From contig NC_092806.1 of the NCBI RefSeq assembly GCF_040954645.1, forward strand, positions 147,216,429 through 147,280,428: a stretch of 64,000 bases of DNA. Reading direction: 5' to 3'. This DNA comes from Diabrotica undecimpunctata (Eukaryota > Arthropoda > Insecta > Coleoptera > Chrysomelidae). Below, in pieces: positions 20,563 through 33,224 of the stretch. Under the pieces are notes generated by a model that was not told the origin of the DNA, made no database searches, and worked only from the letters and a program-made list of their open reading frames with translations. Positions within the stretch are counted from its first letter, which is position 1; each line of letters begins with the position of its first letter. A program made the translations under genes and the position numbers.

Positions 20563-22500
20563 TCTCTTCTTTGGGTGCCGTGTCCGTATTCAGACGTTGG
20601 CCGTCATCATGTTTACAATTTCCTGAAACCTTTCTCTGTCGGCTGCTGTGCAAAATAATTCTTCTACTGTGGAACCACACCATTGTCTAATATTACGCAG
20701 CCATGAAAGTTTCTTTCGACCAATCCATCTCGTTTCTTCCACTTTTCCTGGTATTATAAGGCAAAGTAGATGGTATTTAGGTCCTTTAATTATATGGCCG
20801 AAGTATTCTGTTTTTCTCCTCTTTATGGTGTTTATGAGCGGACGTTCTGAATTGATCATTTAAAGAACATCTTCATTGGAAGTGTGTGAAACCCACGATA
20901 TCTTTAGGATTCGTCTATAGCACCACAATTCGAATGCTTCTAACTTGTTTAGCATTGTGGTTTTTAACGTCCATGTCTCACAACCATACAGTAGGATGGA
21001 CCACACATAACATTTCAGGACCTTCTTACGAATATTCATCGACAGGTTTCTGTTGCATAAAACTGGTTTCCAGGTCATAAAAACCTTACGTGATATTTCG
21101 ATCCTGGTTATTATCTCTTCATCAGAGTCACAATTTACATTTAACTAGCTGCCAAGGTATTTAAAATGATTTACCCTTTCGATTTCCTCTCCATTAAGAG
21201 AAATCAGACCTTGATCTATATTGATCTTTCCAACTGCCATCCACTTTGACTTTGAAATGTTGATTTTATGGCCTCTCCGATAACTTGATTCACTGACTAG
21301 ATTTAGTAATGTTTGGAGATCTTGTAAATTTTCTGCAAGAATGGCTGTATCGTCAGCGTATCTAATATTGTTGATTACTTCTCCACCTAGTCTTACTCCC
21401 TCTTGTCTGTCATCCAAAGCCTCCCTAAAGATTTCTTTAGAGTACAGATTAAAAAGAGTGGATGACAAAACACAACCCTGCCGTACTCCACGTTTGATGG
21501 ATATTTTTTCAGTCGGACCGTCTTCAATTTGGAGAGAGGTTACTTGATTGTAATATAAGTATCTCAGCAGTCTTATATCATAGTGGTCAAGTCCTGCTGC
21601 CCGTAGGCAATCGAAAAGTGTATCGTGTTGTACTCTGTCGAACGCCTTCTCGAAGTCGATGAAACAAACATAAACATTCTTTCGGAATTCACAACTTTTT
21701 TGTAATAGAACGCGCATACAGAATAGTGCCTCTCTAGTTCCTAGACCGTTTCTAAATCCAAATTGCTTATTACCCATCCTACTTTCGCATAGAAGGAATA
21801 CTCGGTTTTGTATAATCCGTAAGAGTATCTTCAGTGTGTGACTCATCAAACTGATTAGTCTAAAATCGCTGCATTTGGTGGGCCTGCTTTTCTTTGGTAA
21901 TGTTATAAACAGTGACTCTAACCAATCATCTGGTATTTTTCCTTCGTTGTAAATTTTGTTGAAGAAAGTGGTTAGGCAGGCAATGCTTTCCTCATCCAAA
22001 AATTTAAGTAGCTCAGCATGGATTTGATCTGGTCCAGGTGCTTTATTGTTTTTGGCTTGCTGTATTGCCTTTTTGACTTCCGAATTCAGTATACTGGGAC
22101 CTCTGTCTAACTGGTTGTCACAGGCAGTATTTGGAGCATTTTCTCTAAAAGCATCGTCAAAAAGGTCAGTGATGTATCTCTCCCATTCTTTGCACTGTTG
22201 TTCGTGATCACAAATTTTTCCGTCCGCGCTTTTAAGTATGTGAGCATTTTTCTGTTTTAATTCCGGGAGTATATTTAAGTTTCTTGTGGAGGTTGAAACT
22301 GTCATGCTTTTTTTGGAGGTCTTCTATTTCTTTACATAAATTCTCAAGCCAGGATTCTTTGTCTTGCTTAATTTTTCTTTTTATGCGTTTATTGATTTCA
22401 CGCTATTCGATAATATTTCTATTTTTGTGTTGCCGTCGAACTTCCATTAGGTCTAAAAGTTCTTGTGTCATCCACTCATTTTTTGCGAACATGGTAGGTG
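20563..22500 (-). mobile_element. RTE-A LINE, nearly complete RT, with 11-bp TSD
   Basis: The longest RTE-A copy, 1938 bp, flanked by perfect TAGTTAATACT at 20552-20562 and 22501-22511. The minus strand reads WMTQELLDLMEVRR, then a 386-codon RT: KNNKAPGPDQIHAELLKFL, FRLISLMSHTLKILLRIIQN, QFGFRNGLGTREALF, YVCFIDFEKAFDRVQHDTLF, IKRGVRQGCVLSSTLFNLYS and the active site IRYADDTAILAENLQDLQ. The tail domain follows (YGCETWTLKTT, RRKTEYFGHIIKG, KLSWLRNIRQW), then a GGCAC and AAG-type tail. Lesions in this stretch are few: a frame change near 22300 and in-frame stops near 21145 and 20860. The endonuclease is missing by 5' truncation. Confidence 0.93.
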
Positions 22501-22591
22501 TAGTTAATACTACACAAGAAAAAAAAAACCAAAAAAACGATTAAGATTAACAAAATATGAAACGGAAACATAAAAATAACACTCGATTACA

Positions 22592-22640
22592 GTAGACCTC
22601 CGGTAATCCGGTCCCTATCTAAGCCGGTGTCGCCTGTAAT
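22592..22640 (+). repeat. Pogo/Tigger-like terminal repeat
   Basis: TA then CAGTAGACCTCCGGTAATCC, a pattern typical of pogo/Tigger ends. No matching inverse end was found nearby, so only one end survives or the rest was displaced. Confidence 0.4.
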
Positions 22641-22861
22641 CTGGCATTCCTATCACTGTTGACTGTACATAAAAATATCGGCATCTCTTTACTAATATAA
22701 TGCATAGGCAGTACGCGTCACTATGAATGTTCTCGATAATACTACGTATTATCTCAGTTTGAATTTGGCCATGTAGATACATATAAGCATCCCCTGTTCA
22801 ATAGGGAGATTATACGGCAAAATAATTAAGAATAAAATTGAATAGAGGCAAGAAAATAGAG

Positions 22862-22963
22862 ACATGAAAACTGAAAAACGTAAAGCTCGAAATCTATCTA
22901 GTCATCTCGTATTTATAGATCTGGAAAAAGCTCCCGATACTTTGCTCTTGAAGAAGCTATTTA
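22862..22963 (+). pseudogene. RTE-like RT fragment
   Basis: Short plus-strand frame EKRKARNLSSHLVFIDLEKA then PDTLLLKKLF, matching the RT palm motif FIDLEKAYDT..RKKLF of the RTE-B type with Tyr changed to Pro. It is about 34 codons, isolated. Confidence 0.6.
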
Positions 22964-23290
22964 ATATTTCTACGGGCAGTTCGGTACCTAAGAAGCGATG
23001 CTTTAATTCTGCGCCAAGTTGTTGTCTTTCTTCCCGGAAACTGTGACATAAATCTTGCAGTTTTTGCATCTTCAAAAGGATTCTCTTCTAATCTCTACAA
23101 AAGCGTACATCTCTCCATCTTCATGAACGGTAGATATTTTTGGTCTTCTCGAACCTTGCTTTCTTTCTGCTTACTGTTTTTCTGCTTACGTTAAAATGGT
23201 TTGCTACGGCAGATAGTGACAGTCGATGTGCCATTTTTTGAGGTTAAACAGAATAAATTATCTGACAAACTTTAGGATTTGGCAGTGACA

Positions 23291-24235
23291 CTCATCATCT
23301 TTCAATCTTTGCTTAGCCACTGCTGGACGTAGATCTCCCTCATAATTTTCCATCTATTTCAATCTTGTGCCTCTTGCATCCAATTCCTATGACAACGTTT
23401 TAGATCGTCAGTCCACCGTGTTATTCGAGCCACGTGACCTGCCCAGTTCCATTTCAGTGTTGCTACTCTCTCTACTGCATCAGTCACTCCTGTTCTTTGT
23501 CATAGCTGGCGATTTGGGATCTTGTGTCGTAGTGAAACACCCAACATAGCACGCTCCATCGCCCTTTGACAGACACGGATCTTTTGAACTGTTCTCCTTG
23601 CCATGGTCAACGTTTCCGCACTGTAAGTTAACACTGGCAAAACACACTGATTAAACGTTTTTCTTTTAAGGCATATTGGTATATCAGACGATTTGAAAAT
23701 ATGGTTCAGCTTGCCGAAGGCTGCCCAAGTCAGTCTTATACGACGGAGAAGCTCAACGGTTTGGTTATCTTTTCCTATGCGAATCTCATGACCTAGGTAT
23801 TTATAGGCCATTACCTGGTCTATGGATCTTGTTCCTACGCATATATCTTCGCTAACTACAAGATTTGTCATCATCTGGGTTTTAGATATATTTATTTTTA
23901 ATCCCCCTTCTAGCGAGGAAAGGTAGAGCTGATTTAAAAGTTCTTTGGTCTCATCTATCCTATCAGCTATTACTACAATATCATCTGCAAACCTTAGATG
24001 GCTAAGCTTTTCTTCGTTTATGTTTATGCCCTTGTCGGTCAGTTTTGCCCTTTTACATATATATTCCAAAATCGTAGTGAACAGTTTCGGCGATATGGTG
24101 TCCCCCTGGCGCCGCCAAGTTGTATCGGGAATATCTTCAAAATACACTGCTCAATTTTCTATAAAATACGCTTTAATAGTCTATCAGTTTTTTTAGGAAC
24201 CAGCTGTACATATTACCGCGATATCTTTTAAGTGG
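23291..24235 (-). pseudogene. RTE-B LINE, RT and tail domain
   Basis: Minus strand: DTTWRRQGDTISPKLFTTIL, HLRFADDIVVIADRIDE (active site FADD), GGLKINISKTQMM, YKYLGHEIRIGKDNQT, LPVLTYSAETLTMARR, then the tail domain TGVTDAVERVATLKWNWAGH and RWTDDLKRCHRNWM. It ends near 23291 in a GATGATGAG-type tail. A 215-codon stretch is open, with stops and indels beyond it. No target duplication was identified. Confidence 0.88.
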
Positions 24236-25630
24236 TCTTTCTCTTGACTGAGTGTTTGATTTTCAAAAAGTTTTTTCCATTCTCTTATCGATATTTTGGT
24301 AAACTCAACATATATGATGTATTCAAATTACATTCAAGTATTTATTGAAGTTACAAATTTAATATATGTAGTTAATATGACCCTTAGATTACGTCCTCAT
24401 TAGTGTCATAGTGACAAATGATAACCAGCCATAAAACCGCAGGTGTGACCTATTTTTGTTTAAACTCTCATTGTTTGAATTATACGCAGTTAGTTAGTTA
24501 GTGTTCAGTGAAAAATATTGTTGAAGGATTTCAATATTTTTCAGCTTAACACAATAAAACATGGTTTTTATATCAAATAAATATATAAAAAACAAAATCG
24601 GGTTTCGCGTATTAATTAAAGAGAACAATAAATAACAGGTTTTAATTAGTAAAATATTATATTAAATTCAACAATAGCAAAAACTAAAACAAACTAAACA
24701 CAAAAGCGAATATTAATTTATTGTTGATTTAAATTCTCAATTTATAATTTCAAATAAAATTCGTTCCAACATTATCAACTTTGCAATAAATCCATTATTA
24801 CGGTATGAATCAAAGTACTGTTTCAGAATTGATTTCGTTCCATGGTTTCATGGCGACTCTATGTAAACAATCGGTTTGTCAACAAAGACCATTACCAAAA
24901 ATTGAATTTTGATAGAACTGCGTACTGAATGGGGGGATTTGCATAAAAAAACAACCCTCACTTGCCATTGAAAAATTTCACATTCGTATTAATATTTTAA
25001 AATGAACGTAGCACATATAGAACCATTTTTTGCTTTTTTGGCTTATTAATAATTTATTTGAAAAAGAAACCATTTTTATTTTTGAAAGGATCATTTTACT
25101 CGAGTTTTATCCTGTCTAGACTTTAGCCATTTTTTGTTTACAATACCTATTGGATGTAATACGGAGACATCTTAAAATGTTTACAATCCTTAAAAGATAT
25201 AACATCACGTGGATGCGGAAAACAAAACCGGTACAAATAAAATCTTTTACTTTATTAGTTAAAGAGTTATTATTTTACTTTTTAAAATTGTTAATTATGT
25301 TCAATTATGTATGCAACATAACCCTTACGCTCCATAGACTCACAATTGTGAGCGTCTTATTTATAAGTGACATTAGGTTTAAAATATCATTTTGCACCAG
25401 TTGCTCCTCTACGACAAGATAGTGGGTGCACGTGTCTATCATATTGTCGCGGGAGATTACCGAAAATTTGCTTAGATCCGTATGATATTGTTCAGTGAAT
25501 CGTAACGACTGTTTGTCAAGTGTGTTAATATGGCTTCTAGACGTAAGTACACATTTTTATTTGTTTTAAAATATTTATTTTCGTGGATAGTCGTCACAAA
25601 TTGTGTATGTTTACCTATTTAGATAAAATC
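24236..25630. other. No gene recognised
   Basis: AT-rich. ATGGCTTCTAGAC directly followed by GTAAGT at about 25531-25549 looks like a tiny first coding exon with a good donor site. I cannot link it to any downstream exon. Confidence 0.4.
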
Positions 25631-25641
25631 ATTCAATACTA

Positions 25642-25936
25642 GATACGAGAAGAACCGGAGTGACTGACATCATCGAGAAGATAGCCAGACTAAAATAGAG
25701 ATGGGCAGGACACACAGCCAGAATGACAGATGGGCGATGGACAAAGAGGTTATTGGAATGGAGGCCAAGGGAAGACAAGAGAAGCGTCGGTCGACCACCT
25801 ACAAGATGGACTGACGATTTAAGAAGACTCAATAAAAACTGGATGAGAGCGGCGCAAGATAGACGGGTTGGAAACATGAGGAAGAGGCCTATGTTCAGCA
25901 GTGGGCTCTTGAGGATGGATGATGATGATGATGATG
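25642..25936 (+). mobile_element. RTE-B copy with perfect 11-bp TSD
   Basis: Tail-domain fragment: RTGVTDIIEKIARLK, a stop, RWAGHTARMTDGRWTKRLLE, KRSVGRPPTRWTDDLRRLNK, NWMRAAQDRR. It ends in repeated GAT. Flanked by ATTCAATACTA at 25631-25641 and 25937-25947. Closely related to the copy at 56967-57544, from which it differs by only a few residues in the shared part. Confidence 0.92.
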
Positions 25937-25964
25937 ATTCAATACTAATTTGAGGTTACAAATC

Positions 25965-25997
25965 CACAAACGTGTTTTGAAGAACAACACGTTTGTG
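25965..25997. repeat. Perfect 12-bp hairpin
   Basis: CACAAACGTGTT, a 9-nt loop, then AACACGTTTGTG. It lies just past the RTE-B target duplication. No terminator or binding-site assignment is justified. Confidence 0.8.
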
Positions 25998-26155
25998 AGG
26001 GCTAAGACTGAGCGGTGTCAATGTAAGTTTTGAAGTGTTTTACGTTTATGTGGGCCGGGAGTAAATGGTGTAACAATGCAAAAAAATAAATACTGATCCA
26101 GTGAACAAAACTGGTAACAAGGGTTTCTTTTTCGGGAACAACTAGAAAAGTTGAC

Positions 26156-27297
26156 ATGGCGAGACTGGCTGCTCATCCAGATGAAATCTACGAACTGCTG
26201 GATGAAATTGATTCCTATTTAGAAATTGAACTCGGAGATGATGATCATGAGATTGAAGAAAGTGATAAATCTGATGAAAGTGGAGACGAAAATGATTCCG
26301 CAGTTCCCAGTACTGTACAAAATCTCCAAAAATCATCAATGCTAAATTGAGGTAGAACTAATCCATTTAAAAATGAAAATATACCCGAAACAATACTTCG
26401 AGATCCCACTGAAGTTTTAACACCATGGTGTTACTTTGAAAAGTATTTAGGAAACTCATTTTTTCAACTGTGTGCAGAACGTACTCCACAATTTATTTAC
26501 AAAAACACGGAAGGGAACTTAAACCCAAAGTAACTCCTCAAGAAATAAAAAAAAAATTTTGGGATCCATGCAGTGATGGGTTGTTTAAAATTCCCTCGAA
26601 TTAATTTATATTGGAACAGTCGCTTTAAACTTCCTGTAATTGCGGATGCAATTTCAAGAGATAGGTTGTACCTTTTGAGAGTCAATCTTCATATTGTGGA
26701 TGTATGCACGGTAACAGAAGAAATTAAAAAAAATAATCGTCTGTAGAGAGTTCAGCCAATGATCGATTTAGTCAGAAGCCGATGTCGGGAAATAAAGAGA
26801 GAATCTGAAGCTGCATTCTCAATAGACGAACAGATGATTCCGTTTCTTGGTCGATGTGCTTTTCGGCAATATGTAAAAAATAAACCTGTGGGGAACAAGT
26901 ACCAATTTAAGAAATAAAGAACTGAGACTCGGACCGTCAGTCATAATTAGGGTAGTGGAAACGTTACCGGTTAATAGCTTTGTATTCTTCGACAGATATG
27001 TTTCGACGAAACCTTTGTTGCTCAAATTATCTGAGCTACAAATATATGGCACAGGAACTATTATAAACAATCGTTTTAAAGGATTTACATTTAAAACAGA
27101 TAATCAGATGAAAAGAGGCGATTCTGAGCAGGTTGTTAGCAGTGATCAGAAGATATGTATCAATAAATGGAAAGATAATAAATCCATTTTAATGGCATCT
27201 ACGGCTTTTGGCCAAGAAGCCACGCATTTAGTCAAACGATGGGATAAAGCTAGTGCTAGTTGTGTAGAGGTTCCATGTCCAAACGTAATTAAAATTT
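26156..27297 (+). pseudogene. piggyBac-like transposase
   Basis: Transposase of the TTAA-targeting piggyBac superfamily. From the ATG at 26156: an acidic N-terminus (YLEIELGDDDHEIEESDKSD), stop near 26348, NIPETILRDPTEVLTPWCYF, MGCLKFPRINLYWNSRFKLP, SRDRLYLLRVNLHIVDV, then FSIDEQMIPFLGRCAFRQYV (catalytic region), FVFFDRYVSTKPLLLKLSEL, GTGTIINNRFKGFTF and ILMASTAFGQEATHLVKRWD, ending EVPCPNVIKI. Several stops and frameshifts; the C-terminal part with the cysteine-rich domain is gone. No TIR or TTAA pair was recognised. Confidence 0.9.
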
Positions 27298-27509
27298 AAA
27301 ATCTATTTGATTTATCTATTGTTAACAGTTGGATGGAATAGCAAAATTCTGAAAAAAAAAATAGTATATCTCTTTGTTCCCATAAAAATTGAAAAATAGA
27401 CTGAAAAACTTTATATGTCAACTTACATTATTTCGGGAGTGTAAGGGATAAAGTCAACATTTCTGTTGGCTACATAATGTATAAGCTGTAACACAGCTTA
27501 ATACTACAT

Positions 27510-28420
27510 TACTACATAATGTGGGCAAGGTTCAAAAAATATTCTTCTTCCATGGTCACTCACAACCTCTTCAACTCCTCTTTCCGCTGATTTATGTTGC
27601 CCGATCGACACTCTTGAACCCTTATTCTCAATGGGATTAAGGTCGGGCGAGCTGGCCATTCCAATGTTGATAGTGTGATCATTCAAGAATTTAGCACTGC
27701 CTTGGCCTTGTGAGCAGGGTCACCATCGTGCATAAAGAAGTCACATTCATGAATTTCCCACAAGTTCAACAAATGTTATTCTAGAACAGTCACATAGTTG
27801 CTTGCCCTTATTGTAACATTCTTGGGCAAGAAATACAACCCTGTTCTTCCCTTATTTCCACTAAAGGCACCCCCTGCCATTACACTTTCAGGATGTTTGA
27901 CAGTTTTAAATGTGAACTTTGGATTGTACCTTGACGCGGTGTGTGGACGAAGAACAAATTTGGAGCTTCCTCTTACTATCCTGAACGTACTTCCGTCACT
28001 GAACATGACATTTTTCCATTGTTCAGGTGTCCAATGCTAATACCTTTTACAAAAATCTAATATTTTTTTCTTCGTTGCTTTTGTAAGCACGGGCTTCTTT
28101 GAAGCACGTCGACTTGGCAATGCTAGATCTTTCTGAAGCCGTGACGAATCGTTCTTGTTGAAATAATCATTCTGAAGAAGATCAGGATGATTATTTTTGA
28201 GTTCTGGAAGGGTTCAACATTACTTCACGTCTGATGATAGTGTCAGTCCTAGGTGATGTTTTCTTAGGAGCTCCAGAATCAGGTTTTCTTTCTGGAACAG
28301 TCACTGAAGGCAACGACGCAGCCGACCGTTGGCTCTCTTGAAACACCAATATCACGTGGTACGGTAATTACAGAGTCCCCTTTTTCCAGCAACATTAAAG
28401 CACGAACTTTCTCCTGTTGT
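27510..28420 (-). pseudogene. Tc1-like (DD34E) transposase
   Basis: Minus strand: remnants of the DNA-binding part around 28050-28400, then WTPEQWKNVMFSDGSTFRIV (first Asp), NPKFTFKTVKHPESVMAGGA, GRTGLYFLPKNVTIRASNYV, HECDFFMHDGDPAHKAKAVL (second Asp) and WPARPDLNPIEN (Glu), matching the Tc1 layout. Frames are interrupted near 27780 and 27690. No terminal repeats identified. Confidence 0.87.
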
Positions 28421-29543
28421 ATGAGTTTCTATCCCAAACTTTACTGAGTAAATAAAAAGAAGTTTAACACTGACTACTCGCACAAAGCCAACTGTGTACA
28501 GTACAAACATGCAGAATAAAATAAAGAAACTAAGCGGTCAGTAAACTACAGAAAGCCGCCGTCGCAAGTACGTTATCTCCTCTTCCCTCAAATGCTAAAT
28601 AAGCTTAGACAGAACGCATGAAATTTTTCTTCGAATTTAGTGATTTATTTATCATTTTTAGTGAGTACTTACTTGATCCAAAGATACTGGTATATATTTG
28701 ATGATAACTTACCTGAAACAAATATTGTATTATTAAAAATACTAATTAGCATACATTTCTAACATAATACCATAAATTAATTTTTAACCAACCAATTAAT
28801 TTTTTTAAACAGCGCACGACTGAGGCAGTGTGGGTAGCAATTTAAATAAAAGATAAAAATATAAAAATTTTTAAATTTCGAACGATAATTTATTTCGAAA
28901 ACTATCATAACTTTTAAAATACCAGTAAACTCCTCATATAATTTTAGTAAAAACTGATTCTTTACAATCTAATTTAAAAACCCAAGTAAATATTAGGTGA
29001 AATTTGAATATGTTCATCACCATCCACAAAACTATATCAAACACAAGACTAAAGAACCGATTGTACACAAACCCATAAATTCAGCTCCTCTCCCGTCTGA
29101 TTCACACACAGATACAAGACCATCTACAACAACTAAATTCCAATAAGAAGAGCTTGTCCAAAATCCCATAGTGACTCTTGTACGTGCCACACAGAAAATC
29201 AAGAATGACAAACCTTGAAAAGGATAAGTAAAAATCCTAAACAGGGACAACACCATATTATGTTCTAACCGTATTGTAAATAAAGCTTCTACCCTGAATC
29301 CTTACAGCATTGATTAATTCGATAGATATTGCCACCAGTCTCTATTCACCTTTATTCGCCTTGAAACGTATTAAAGACTTCCAGTTTTATTTACGATAAT
29401 TTTGTAGGACATCCCGTACATACTCCACAAACGTTTTCTATATTTTCATTTAAAATTTTCTGTCCATGAATCGATGTGAATTACACATCTGCACTGTTCC
29501 AAGAACCTCATCCATATTAGAAATCTTAGGTAATTCATCACAG
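28421..29543. other. No gene recognised
   Basis: AT-rich. The segment 29030-29270 is less AT-rich and has an interrupted plus frame (KEPIVHKPINSAPLPS) that I cannot assign. Confidence 0.5.
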
Positions 29544-30010
29544 TTTTTTTTTTTTTTTTTTTTATAGCCCTTTTTCTATCCGAATTGTCGAATAAAGGCC
29601 TCTCCCATTTCTCGCCATTCATCCCTGTTGTGTGCTAGGCGTTTCCACATTGGTCCTGCGACTCTTTTGATATCGTCGCTCCAGCGCATTTCAGGTCTTC
29701 CTCTTGGTCTCTTCGCATCGTACGTACCATCTTCGAGACGTTCGTTGTGTCCAGCCCATTTCCATTTTAATTTAGCTGCTTGTTTCGCGGCGTCCTTTAT
29801 TTTTGTTCTGTTCCGGATTGCTTCGTTCGTTTGCCGATCTATTAGTGAGATACCAAGCATCTGTCGTTCCATGGCTCGCTGAGTTTTTCGAATCTTGTCC
29901 ATGTTCTTTTTTGTGAATGTCCAGGTTTGAGCTCCGTAAGTGAGAACGGGAAGGATACAAGAATCGAACACTTTTGTTCGAAGGTTTTGGGGTATCTTTT
30001 TGTCTTTCAG
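29544..30010 (-). pseudogene. RTE-B-related LINE with poly(A) tail
   Basis: The minus strand encodes 131 open codons: KVFDSCILPVLTYGAQTWTF, KTQRAMERQMLGISLIDRQT, AKLKWKWAGHNERLEDGTY, GRPEMRWSDDIKR, REMGEAFIRQFG, stop. It is followed by ATAGAAAAAGGGCTAT and 20 A residues (T run at 29544-29563). The protein resembles RTE-B, but the tail is poly(A) rather than GAT repeats, implying a different 3' recognition. 5' truncated near 30010; no duplication found. Confidence 0.88.
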
Positions 30011-30914
30011 TATGTGTATACATGGTGTATATCCTATTTAAAGTTAAAGGTTTGTGGTACTGGAAAGTATGGGGTTGATAAATGACATATTTATAGCATC
30101 CCCTTCAGAATAAACAGTTTGCAATGAATATTGCCAAATATCAGGGTGGAATTTTTGAAAGGCCAACCCTGTATAATAATATATCAGTAGTATTTGCCAA
30201 TAAGTATCTGAATTCGTATTTTTAATACCCATAAAGGCCAATTTACAGAATTTATTGTTTTTTTTAATTAATTTGTATCTATTACGCAATTATTTTATTC
30301 AGGATTTAATAGGTTTCCATTTTAAAATATCCCATGTTTTTAACAAATACGCATATTAATTTAGACAGTCAAATGAGTATTAATGATAAAACGAGCGCAT
30401 CTGGCTATTTCACATTGTATGTATGTTTTACCAAAGCAATATTTTAATCAAAATAGAAGTTGATTGTGTATTAGAGTGTGAATATTTTGTTAAAACACTA
30501 TAATTTTTGACACCGACCGCTATTATACAAACATCTGGTCGATCTCACGTACATTTGCATTTGGTCAAAATTATTGATGCAAACTGCATTGTACTAAGTG
30601 GAGTTACATCCTTTATCGGCATCAAGTGATCGATTTGGTGCATTTATGCCAACCCTAATTTGGCCGTAATAATAGCTGATTCGATTATTCGTGCTCGAGG
30701 TCTAGTTTACGATTAGTACTAGACACGGCTTCATAAAAATGCGAGTAATTTAGTTGTAATTGTATTCTGATAGCTGTAATACGGACACACTCAGTGGGTA
30801 AATTTATATAATTATTATAGAAGTGCTTTCTAATTTTTTTTCAAAACAACCTGATTTTTATCTGTTATACTGTCGTCGAACTCACCGTAGGAGACGCAAT
30901 AGGAAATTCTTCTT
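30011..30914. other. No gene recognised
   Basis: AT-rich. A short CAGGGT...ACCCTG pair at 30144-30173 may be a mariner-type scrap but is too small to support. Confidence 0.5.
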
Positions 30915-32070
30915 CTTCTTAATGTGCCTATCTTCTAGAGATGTTGGCGACCACATTGGCCCATCTTATTCTATTCTAGCTCGAAATAGATCAGTTGACG
31001 TTAGACCAGTTCACTTCCTAAGATTGATCTGAAGTAAGAGCTGTGATTTGGTGTGCCTCTAATAACTTTAAAATTTCACCCTGCACCTCATCAGGTCCTG
31101 GCGATTTCCCAACTTTAATCCGCTTAACGGCCATAGTTACTTCTTTGTTTGTTGTTTCTGGGCCGTAGGGATTGTTTATTTCAGTCGGACTTCGTGCTGC
31201 ATCTTTGAATAATTCTTGCATATATTCTTTCCATCTTCGTAATTTATCTTCAATGGTAGTCAAAATCTGGCCTTCAATGTCTACAACTATGCCTGTATTA
31301 CGTTGTTTTCTGGTGTTCTATACCTCTTTAATTTTTTTGTGCATACGGAAATCATCATGTTTGATTTGTAGTGTTTCAATTTCCGTACATTTCTCCGTCA
31401 GCCATGCTTCTTTTACTCCCTTTATCTCCTTTAGTAAGTCTTATGCAACTTTTTGTATCCGTTGTCATTTCTCTCTTTGAATTTTCTTCGCTCTTCCATC
31501 ATCTGCAGTATTTTATCTGTCATCCATTCTTGCTTCTTTTCTCTTTTTGATTTTAGATATTCATGCAAAATTGTGGTAATAGATGTCTTCATTTCATTCC
31601 ACTGTTCTTCTATGCCACTAGTAGTGTCTTTAACTATTTTCGAAAAGTTTTTACTTTTTTCTGGATGTCATTTTCTTTTAGTAGTCTTATATCTATCTTG
31701 GGCCTCATTTTTTTATGAATTATTTTGAGTCGTATCTTGATATTTGCAACCAATAGACTATGATCTGAGAAGACATATGCGCCTGGATATGTTTTTGTTG
31801 AGGTGATAGAATTTCTAAACCTTTTGTTTATGTTGACAAAATTAATTTGCTTTCTTATAATTTTCCCTGGGTTATCACCGTGTGCTTCCATGTATGAAGC
31901 CTTGGGTGTAATTTAAAAGTGTATTCGTTACAAGCATATCCGTCTCTTGGCAGAATTGGATCAGTCTTTCTCCTCTTTTGTTTCTTATGGCAAGATCATA
32001 TGACCCATCTACATTCTCGACTGTACCTTGTCCTATTTTGGCATTGAAATCGCTCATGATTTCTAAATTA
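30915..32070 (-). pseudogene. RTE-A LINE, endonuclease plus RT start, internally deleted
   Basis: The longest APE-type endonuclease segment in the RTE-A copies. Minus strand from 32057: SDFNAKIGQGTVENVDGSYD, NKRGERLIQFCQETDMLVTN, PGKIIRKQINFVNINKRFRN, FSDHSLLVANIKIRLK. Then the linker and RT start: WKEYMQELFKDAARSPTEIN, VKRIKVGKSPGPDEVQGEIL. After EAHQITAL it jumps to the last residues of the tail domain and a GGCACAT plus AAGAAGAAG end at 30915-30930. The RT catalytic core is deleted. Confidence 0.87.
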
Positions 32071-32159
32071 TAAACTATTAAATTACTCCTATAATTTTAT
32101 TGCCCTAAAAATCACTGGAACTATTTGGGATAGATAGATTATACCCATAGAGATCTTTT

Positions 32160-33000
32160 GTGCATACCTTAATCTAGTTGTACTTTAGGATGCCAATACT
32201 TCTGATGAAGTTATTAGCGTCCTAGGTGACTTGTTTCCTATGTCAGAGGGCGCCATACTGATCTCTTCTAGAAATTTTAGTCGTTCGTAAAAATATGGTA
32301 CGCAGTTGCACAGTATATGTTTTGCCATTTATTTTTCGTTGTCACAGAAACGATAGTTCTCACTATCTGATTTGCCCATTTTTTTGAGATAATATCGTTT
32401 TTGAGGAGAGTGACCAGTGAGAAGGCTAGTGACCATTTTTTTTATTTTTTTTTACTTATTTCGAGAAGGGGCTTTGTTGCAGTAGGCGACACTTTTATGA
32501 GCCTTTTTGCTTGCCTTTGTCCTGGTGTGTTAGACCAATGTAATCTTAAATGATTGAGTTCCCTGGTGCGGAGTGTCTCTTTGATGTAGCTTTTCGATAT
32601 TCCACAGAAGGGTTCTGAACCTTAGAATGGTCAGAGGAGGCTCTTAGACTCCTCAATTATGATCTGTTACCTACATTAAAGTTACTTTATTGCGTTCCGC
32701 CAGCTTCTTGTAATTGTTTATAGTCCTAAACCACGTTTGACTAACAAGTAAATGACTTTAAAGCCTTTAAGGTGGCTTGGCTGTGTGGTAAAATAAAGAC
32801 TTTTGACCTACGAATGTCTTGATTGAGACATTCTCGGTCACTATTGTCTATAGTGTGTACTTCTGCCTGAAAGATAATTAAGGTCTTTCGAACAAATTTG
32901 GATAGCCCGAAATTGTGCCCAGTAACTCAAACTCTAAAGGGATCTTAGATCCATCCTTATACCACACGAGTGAACCTTTCTCCTGTTTCGGTTTAACTTC
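32160..33000 (-). pseudogene. LOA/I-type LINE, RNase H domain and C-terminus
   Basis: Minus strand, several frames: LVWYKDGSKIP (RNase H start, about 32950), IFQAEVHTIDNSDREC and HSQATLKALKSFT (about 32740-32880), KVTLM followed by a stop where WVPGH is expected (about 32690), then FCGISKSYIKETL-like, ELNHLRLHWSNTPGQRQAKR-like, TSLLTGHSPQKRYYLKKMGK and NYRFCDNEK. The TDGSK, DSQA and LL.GH patterns are the RNase H plus C-terminal zinc-knuckle-like region of I/LOA LINEs. Badly decayed. Confidence 0.72.
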
Positions 33001-33224
33001 TTAACCCATTTGGTGTTTTTTTATAACCGCTTAAAGGGTATTTTCAAATCGAATTTGACTGGCATGGCATCTGTCGGCCTGTCTTTAGAATCCAATGGCT
33101 TGAATCCAATGAATCCACTATTTGACTATTGCCAGTAAGAACAAGAAAATATTTTACGTTATAGAAAAAGCTTTATAAAATGTACCCAGACACAATTACC
33201 TGAGATGTGAGCTAAGTGAACAAT

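Noticed and set aside
21080..21125. Minus-strand CTGATGA...GAAA resembling a hammerhead core
   Set aside because: It lies within RTE-A coding sequence (SDEEIITRIEIS), the intervening bases cannot form helix II, and no helix I partner exists.
22970..23250. Helix-turn-helix protein on the minus strand (LSLSAVANHFNVSRKTVSRK)
   Set aside because: Only about 35 codons look plausible, then stops; no partner domain.
30011..30178. Short mariner-type MITE suggested by CAGGGT...ACCCTG
   Set aside because: The inverted tips are only a few bases beyond the consensus and do not extend; no TA-bounded pair of matching ends.
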